Origin: Oscillospiraceae bacterium
Lineage (GTDB): Bacteria; Bacillota; Clostridia; Oscillospirales; Acutalibacteraceae
Direction of reading: 5' to 3'
Length of the DNA stretch: 6,142 nt
Assembly (NCBI GenBank): GCA_019417045.1
Contig: DXWE01000097.1
Coordinates: forward strand, 1 to 6,142
In this document: in pieces, positions 1 through 6,142 of the stretch
Numbering within the stretch: position 1 is the first letter of the stretch
Layout: each line of letters begins with the position of its first letter
Notes under the pieces: generated by a model
Databases searched by the model: none
What the model saw: only the letters and a program-made list of their open reading frames with translations
What the model was told of the DNA's origin: nothing
Translations under genes and position numbers: made by a program

Positions 1-20
1 GTCTGGCACCGTCCGGCTCT

Positions 21-44
21 GCCGCGCCCCTGCGTGCGGCTTTT
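21..44 (+). terminator. Weak candidate terminator at left edge
   Basis: A 7-bp stem, GCCGCGC (21-27) with GTGCGGC (34-40, including one G-T wobble), encloses a 6-nt loop and is followed directly by TTTT (41-44). That is the geometry of a short intrinsic terminator reading rightward, and it would serve a + strand gene entering from the left and converging on the lipoprotein gene. In the minus direction no T-run follows, so it is not an obvious terminator for the lipoprotein. The T-run is short and the region is GC-rich, so chance pairing is possible. Confidence 0.3.
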
Positions 45-57
45 GAAAGCGCGCCAC

Positions 58-1551
58 TCACTCCTCTGTCGGCGGCGGGGTGAGCTGCGCTGAACCATAG
101 TCCGCGCCCGTGCCGCCGTAGGTCCATTTGAAATGATACCGGTCCTCGGTGTGGCAGCTGATCGCGGGGGCACCGTCGCCGAGCGTCCCGACGCACAGCG
201 TCACGTGCGAAAACAGCAGGTCGTCGGAGGTGCCGCCTTTCCACCGGTAAAAGACGGGGGAACCGGGGATAAACAGGGTGCGGGCGTCCACCCGCTCCCC
301 GTTCCAGATGGCGGTGCGCCCGGTCAGGTCGTCACACCGGATGACCGCGTATCCCTTCGCGGTACCGGGGCCGAACGGCTGCTCCTGCCAGGCGCTGAAA
401 TTGCCGTCCCACCGCAGGGTATTGCCCGTCAGATAGTGGTACATGCCGGAGGCGGTGCGCCATGGATAGGCGGAGTCATCTTTCGATATATACCACCAGT
501 AGTCGTCCTGTGGGTAGCCGCCCGCGAGCAGGCATTGGGAGAAGAAATTGGCGCAGTCCCCGCCGACCTGGTGGAAATCGGGGTAGAGCGCGGTATTGCG
601 CGCCAACGCCCACCGGTCGGCATAGGCGATGGCGGCCGCCGGGTCATAGGAGGCCGCATAGTCCGGTTCATTGACCGGGAAAGCGACCGCCGGCTCCCCG
701 GAATGGTCCTCGGCATCGACATCCTCGCCCTGGTACGCCCAGTAGACTGCGTCATCCAACCGGCCGGCGATCGCCACGTCGGTGGGTTTTCCCTCGTTAT
801 AGTGGTCGGAGATCACCATGCCGTTTTGAATGCGGATGGTGTGCCGGATCCCATAGCCGGACAGGTCCGATTCCTCGGGCGTGGTGTATCCCTCATACCA
901 ATTGTAGAAATAGGCGGCCTCGTGCACGTTGACAATCGTCAGCGTGTCCTGCTCGATCACCTCGTCAACCGTGAACTGCGTCTGCGCGCCGGCGTATTCG
1001 CAGTCCCATTCCCGCCGCATCTTTTCGAGTCCCTCCACCCGTGCGGCGGCCTCCGATGCCACCGTGTCGCTGATGTGCAGCCCGGGCGGGTCGGTCACAT
1101 CCATCCCCATCACCCGGCCGAAATCATTGGCCCGGAAGCAAAAATAGGCGGTCAGGATGCGCAGGATCTCGTCCGGCACCTCCTCTTCAGTCGGATAATA
1201 GGTCACGCTGGCGCGAAAGACGCCCGCCTCCGGCGCTGTTTTGACCGGCTGTGTCGACCGGGATATCATGGGGGCCGGCCAGTCGGGTGCCGGATAGGGG
1301 GTCGGGTTGAACAGCGGGACGGTGGCCGTGGTCGTCGGCAGCGTGGTGGTTGTCGCTGCGGGATCGGCGAAGGACCCGGTGGTCGGATCGGTCGGCACGT
1401 CAGTCGAATACGCCGTCGAATCCGAAGGGACCCCGGTGGGGGAGGCAGTCGGATCGGCAAAAGAGGCAGGCACAGGGCCGGCTGGCGCCGCACAGGCGGT
1501 CAGCAGCACTGCGAAAACGCACAACAGGGCGAGCAGCGGACACTGTCTCAT
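58..1551 (-). CDS. Lipoprotein with C-terminal Amidase_6-like domain
   Basis: Predicted surface-anchored lipoprotein of 497 residues; likely role is amide or peptide bond hydrolysis in the cell envelope, substrate unknown. Residues 1-19 form a lipoprotein signal peptide (hydrophobic core LLALLCVFAVLL) ending in the lipobox LTAC, so Cys20 would be lipidated. Residues about 21-95 are a Ser/Thr/Pro/Ala/Asp-rich low-complexity linker containing SFADP twice (residues 30-34 and 60-64). Residues about 100-300 form a mixed domain I do not recognise. Residues about 310-490 resemble the putative amidase family PF12671: a YADRWALARN helix, then GGDCANFFSQCLLAGG with probable nucleophile Cys333, and a later SHVTL with probable catalytic His449. 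The ATG at 1551 was chosen because it begins right at the signal peptide and has GGAGG upstream (1569-1565), though the 13-nt spacing is long. An in-frame TTG at 1608 would add 19 basic residues and has no ribosome binding site. Divergent from ileS. Lipoprotein call strong; enzymatic activity inferred. Confidence 0.88.
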   Translation of the reverse strand: MRQCPLLALLCVFAVLLTACAAPAGPVPASFADPTASPTGVPSDSTAYSTDVPTDPTTGSFADPAATTTTLPTTTATVPLFNPTPYPAPDWPAPMISRSTQPVKTAPEAGVFRASVTYYPTEEEVPDEILRILTAYFCFRANDFGRVMGMDVTDPPGLHISDTVASEAAARVEGLEKMRREWDCEYAGAQTQFTVDEVIEQDTLTIVNVHEAAYFYNWYEGYTTPEESDLSGYGIRHTIRIQNGMVISDHYNEGKPTDVAIAGRLDDAVYWAYQGEDVDAEDHSGEPAVAFPVNEPDYAASYDPAAAIAYADRWALARNTALYPDFHQVGGDCANFFSQCLLAGGYPQDDYWWYISKDDSAYPWRTASGMYHYLTGNTLRWDGNFSAWQEQPFGPGTAKGYAVIRCDDLTGRTAIWNGERVDARTLFIPGSPVFYRWKGGTSDDLLFSHVTLCVGTLGDGAPAISCHTEDRYHFKWTYGGTGADYGSAQLTPPPTEE

Positions 1552-1564
1552 GGCGATTCTTTTT

Positions 1565-1571
1565 CCTCCCC
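1565..1571 (-). promoter_or_regulatory. Ribosome binding site of the lipoprotein gene
   Basis: Read on the minus strand this is GGGGAGG, 13 nt before the ATG at 1551. It is purine-rich and complementary to the 16S 3' end, but the spacing is longer than the usual 5-9 nt, so initiation may be weaker than average. It still favours the ATG at 1551 over the upstream TTG at 1608, which has no such motif. Confidence 0.6.
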
Positions 1572-1636
1572 GGGTCCGTCTGCCGCCACCTTTTCGCCCG
1601 GCGGGCAAACGAATCTACAAAATCCTGTATAAATAT

Positions 1637-1666
1637 ACTATACCAGAGCGTTTCGCGGCCTGTCAA
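1637..1666 (-). promoter_or_regulatory. Promoter of the lipoprotein gene (sigma-A type)
   Basis: On the minus strand TTGACA (1666-1661) is a perfect -35 hexamer. An 18-nt spacer follows, then TATAGT (1642-1637), which matches five of six bases of the -10 consensus and lies in an AT-rich stretch (TATAGTATATTTATA). Transcription would start near 1630, giving a leader of roughly 80 nt before the ATG at 1551. The -35 element lies 29 nt from the -35 element of the divergent ileS promoter. Confidence 0.8.
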
Positions 1667-1702
1667 GGAAAATTCAAAAGGGCCAAACCAGGGGCTTGAC
1701 AG
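1660..1702. repeat. Inverted repeat joining the two -35 boxes
   Basis: CTGTCAAG (1660-1667) and CTTGACAG (1695-1702) are perfect 8-bp inverted copies separated by 27 nt. Six of the eight bases in each arm are the -35 hexamers of the two divergent promoters, so most of the symmetry follows from two consensus promoters placed back-to-back. The extra matching base on each side is weak evidence for a dedicated operator. Confidence 0.45.
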
Positions 1703-1727
1703 AATCGGGAAATGGTGGTACTCTAAT
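1696..1727 (+). promoter_or_regulatory. Promoter of the T-box-ileS transcript
   Basis: TTGACA at 1696-1701 is a perfect -35 hexamer. Two -10 candidates follow. TCTAAT at 1722-1727 has better base matches but a long 20-nt spacer. TACTCT at 1719-1724 has an ideal 17-nt spacer and a TG extension (1716-1717) but a poor hexamer. Either puts the transcript start near 1731-1735, just before Stem I of the T-box leader. Confidence 0.65.
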
Positions 1728-1734
1728 TTTGCAT

Positions 1735-1985
1735 ATACAAATATAAAAGACGTTGACAGAGACACGTCGCGGCCGCGCGAAAGGCACAGAGAGCCGGGGA
1801 GAGGTGGGACCCCGGCACGAGTAGACGGCCGGCGGTATCCCTCTGGAGTCGCCAGCCGAACGGGCGTGCCCCCAGTAAGCGAGGCCGGCGTCCCGCCGTT
1901 ACCGGGAGCGCATATGTTGGTATGCGGCAATGGGTGGTACAGCGAAGAGAGGGTCTTCGTCCCGTGCGCGGGACGGGGGCCTTTT
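1735..1985 (+). ncRNA. Isoleucine T-box riboswitch leader of ileS
   Basis: Leader RNA that binds tRNA-Ile and lets transcription into ileS proceed when the tRNA is uncharged. Elements seen: Stem I base GAC/GTC (1749-1751/1848-1850); kink-turn with GTT bulge and tandem G-A pairs (GA 1755-1756 against GA 1846-1847); helix CAGAG/CTCTG (1757-1761/1841-1845) overlapping the conserved AGAGA (1758-1762); specifier AUC at 1837-1839, one base before that helix as in known T-boxes; upper helix CGTCG/CGGCG (1765-1769/1830-1834); apical hairpin GCCGGGG/CCCCGGC (1793-1799/1810-1816) whose loop holds GGTGGGA, matching the GGUGNRA distal-loop consensus. Stem II is plausible at 1851-1885, with GAA (1858-1860) facing AGTA (1874-1877). 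Stem III is CGCATA/TATGCG (1909-1914/1921-1926). The T-box sequence GGGTGGTACAGCGAAG (1932-1947) carries the UGGU bulge (1935-1938), complementary to an ACCA acceptor end as expected for tRNA-Ile. Antiterminator pairing: GGG/CCC (1932-1934/1961-1963) and CGAAGA/TCTTCG (1943-1948/1954-1959). The 5' end is approximate. Confidence 0.93.
1952..1985 (+). terminator. T-box regulatory terminator before ileS
   Basis: A 13-bp hairpin pairs 1952-1964 with 1969-1981 around the loop TGCG. The top seven pairs are Watson-Crick (CGTCCCG/CGGGACG), three of the lower six are G-U wobbles, and TTTT follows at 1982-1985. Its 5' arm contains both TCTTCG and CCC, the bases that pair with the T-box strand in the antiterminator, so the two structures exclude each other. 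The AGGAGG ribosome binding site of ileS begins six bases beyond the T-run, leaving little room for other control. Confidence 0.9.
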
Positions 1986-1990
1986 GTGTC

Positions 1991-1996
1991 AGGAGG
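1991..1996 (+). promoter_or_regulatory. Ribosome binding site that fixes the ileS start
   Basis: AGGAGG is a perfect Shine-Dalgarno core 7 nt before the ATG at 2004. It settles the start: the reading frame is open for another 218 codons upstream, but those codons lie across the T-box leader and promoter. The GTG at 2001, directly before the ATG, would leave only 4 nt of spacing and is less likely. Confidence 0.9.
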
Positions 1997-2003
1997 TAGT
2001 GTG

Positions 2004-5123
<3,120 letters not shown>

Positions 5124-5180
5124 CCCGGCAGAGGGTGGACAGGACGGCCTTTCACCGGCATTTTCTCCGGCTAAAACAAC

Positions 5181-5216
5181 AAACGGTCCCGCGGCGATCC
5201 GCGGGACCGTTTTTTT
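5181..5216. terminator. Strong shared terminator between ileS and cysK
   Basis: A perfect 14-bp inverted repeat pairs 5181-5194 with 5199-5212 around the loop CGAT. On the plus strand it runs into seven T (5210-5216), ending the ileS transcript 57 nt after its stop codon. On the minus strand the hairpin is followed by GTTGTTTTAG after the three T contributed by the stem, a less perfect but T-rich tail, so it probably also ends the convergent cysK transcript, whose stop codon lies 10 nt away. Confidence 0.93.
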
Positions 5217-5226
5217 GCAAAAAGCC

Positions 5227-6142
5227 TCAGTCGGAGAACAGCGGGGTGGAGAGATACCGGTCGCCGGTATCGGGGAGCAGCACGACGATCGTCCTGCCGG
5301 CGTTTTCCGGCCTGCTGCCCAGTTGCAGGGCGGCCCACAGGGCGGCGCCCGAGCTGATCCCGGCGAGCACGCCCTCTTTGCGGGCGAGCTCCCGGCCGGC
5401 CTCATACGCCTCCTCGTTCGTCACCTGGATGATCTCGTCGTAGATCGCGGTATTGAGCGTGTCCGGCACAAAGCCGGCACCGATCCCCTGCAGGCCGTGG
5501 GGGCCGGGGGCGCCGCCCGAGAGCACCGGGGAATCCGCCGGCTCGACTGCGATAACCTGTACGCCCGGCTTGCGGGATTTGAGCGCCGCCCCCACGCCGG
5601 AGAGGGTGCCGCCGGTACCGACGCCGGCGACAAAGATATCCACCTGCCCGTCCGTATCCTCCCAGATCTCCACCCCGGTGGTCGCCTCGTGGGTGGCGGG
5701 GTTGACCGGGTTGGTGAACTGGCCGGGGATGAAACTGCCGGGAATCTCCCGGTGCAGCTCCTCCGCCTTCTCGATCGCGCCCTTCATGCCGCGCGCACCG
5801 TCGGTGAGCACCAGCTCGGCCCCGTAGGCCCGCAGCAGGCTGCGCCGCTCCACACTCATGGTCTCGGGCATGGTGAGAATGAGCTTCAGGCCGTAGCCCG
5901 CCGCCGCCGCTGCAAGCCCGATCCCGGTGTTGCCGCTCGTCGGCTCGATGAGGGTGGCGCCCGGGCGCAGCCGGCCCGAGGCCAGCGCGTCCTCAATCAT
6001 CGCTTTCGCGATGCGGTCCTTGACGCTGCCGGCGGGATTGAGGTATTCGAGTTTGGCGAGCACGGTGGCCGCCAGCCCGCGGGCGGCCGTCATCCGCGAG
6101 AGCTTGAGCAGCGGGGTGTGTCCGACCAGGTCGGTGATACGG
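5227..6142 (-). CDS. cysK: Cysteine synthase A (O-acetylserine sulfhydrylase), 5' end cut
   Basis: PLP-dependent cytoplasmic enzyme that makes L-cysteine from O-acetylserine and sulfide, the last step of cysteine synthesis. The gene runs off the right edge; 304 codons are visible, starting RITDLVGHTPLLKL, so only about 5-8 N-terminal residues are missing compared with typical CysK. An internal ATG at 6093 is not the start, because the conserved N-terminal segment continues upstream of it. Seen, numbered from the first visible residue: NPAGSVKDR with the PLP-binding lysine at 41 (codon 6019-6021); PTSGNTG, the substrate loop, around 67-73; QFTNPVNPATHEATTGVEIW, typical of CysK; GTGGT, the PLP-phosphate loop, at 175-179; GISSGAA with the serine near the PLP ring nitrogen; and the ending LPDTGDRYLSTPLF. 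CysM or a cystathionine beta-synthase-like member is less likely, given the CysK-type H-ATTG-EIW segment and the absence of extra domains. Convergent with ileS. Its promoter lies outside the window. Confidence 0.96.
   Translation of the reverse strand, partial: RITDLVGHTPLLKLSRMTAARGLAATVLAKLEYLNPAGSVKDRIAKAMIEDALASGRLRPGATLIEPTSGNTGIGLAAAAAGYGLKLILTMPETMSVERRSLLRAYGAELVLTDGARGMKGAIEKAEELHREIPGSFIPGQFTNPVNPATHEATTGVEIWEDTDGQVDIFVAGVGTGGTLSGVGAALKSRKPGVQVIAVEPADSPVLSGGAPGPHGLQGIGAGFVPDTLNTAIYDEIIQVTNEEAYEAGRELARKEGVLAGISSGAALWAALQLGSRPENAGRTIVVLLPDTGDRYLSTPLFSD

Noticed and set aside
1552..1608. TTG start at 1608 that would lengthen the lipoprotein by 19 residues.
   Set aside because: No ribosome binding site precedes it, the added residues are Arg/Gly-rich, and the signal peptide begins naturally at the ATG at 1551.
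133..1632. A + strand open frame of 499 codons opposite the lipoprotein gene.
   Set aside because: Its translation is Gly/Arg-rich and featureless, while the minus strand has a lipobox, amidase motifs, a ribosome binding site and a promoter.
1753..1758. A second TTGACA as a possible -35 box for ileS.
   Set aside because: No -10-like sequence follows at 16-19 nt (GC-rich), and the bases are explained as part of the T-box kink-turn.
1826..1858. A local hairpin CGGC-GGCGGT with GTCGCC-GCCG.
   Set aside because: It would use the 3' strand of Stem I and hide the AUC specifier. It could be a competing fold, but the Stem I pairing accounts for more conserved T-box elements.
1350..2003. An open + frame extends 218 codons upstream of the ileS ATG.
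   Set aside because: It crosses the minus strand lipoprotein gene, the promoter and the T-box leader; AGGAGG and the conserved IleRS N-terminus place the start at 2004. Missing stops reflect high GC.

Overview
The window reads as a chromosomal segment of a GC-rich member of the Clostridia, perhaps Oscillospiraceae/Ruminococcaceae-like (inference). The grounds are a T-box leader controlling an aminoacyl-tRNA synthetase gene, strong AGGAGG-type ribosome binding, TTGACA/TATAAT-like promoters, and a lipoprotein carrying an Amidase_6-type domain, a family common in Firmicutes. Coding DNA is strongly GC-rich; the main AT-rich patch is the divergent promoter region near 1620-1750.

Layout. Positions 1-57 hold no gene that can be confirmed, only a weak candidate + strand terminator at the left edge. 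Positions 58-1551 (minus) encode a 497-residue lipoprotein with a Ser/Thr/Pro-rich linker, an unrecognised middle domain and a C-terminal cysteine amidase-like domain. Positions 1552-2003 are a divergent control region: a minus promoter for the lipoprotein, a plus promoter whose -35 lies back-to-back with it, and a roughly 250-nt isoleucine T-box riboswitch (Stem I with kink-turn and AUC specifier, Stem II, Stem III, UGGU antiterminator, terminator). Positions 2004-5123 (plus) encode a full-length type-2 isoleucyl-tRNA synthetase of 1039 residues. A strong and probably bidirectional terminator (5181-5216) separates it from a convergent cysteine synthase gene (5227 to the right edge, minus), which lacks only a few N-terminal residues.

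How the parts work together. ileS charges tRNA-Ile and is governed by uncharged tRNA-Ile through its leader. The specifier (AUC), the UGGU bulge complementary to an ACCA acceptor end, and a terminator that shares bases with the antiterminator can all be read in the sequence. The lipoprotein and cysK are neighbours with their own transcription directions; nothing shows a functional link to ileS. I see no mobile element, CRISPR array, tRNA/rRNA gene or clearly new multi-gene system. The most informative content is the T-box leader and the domain layout of the lipoprotein.
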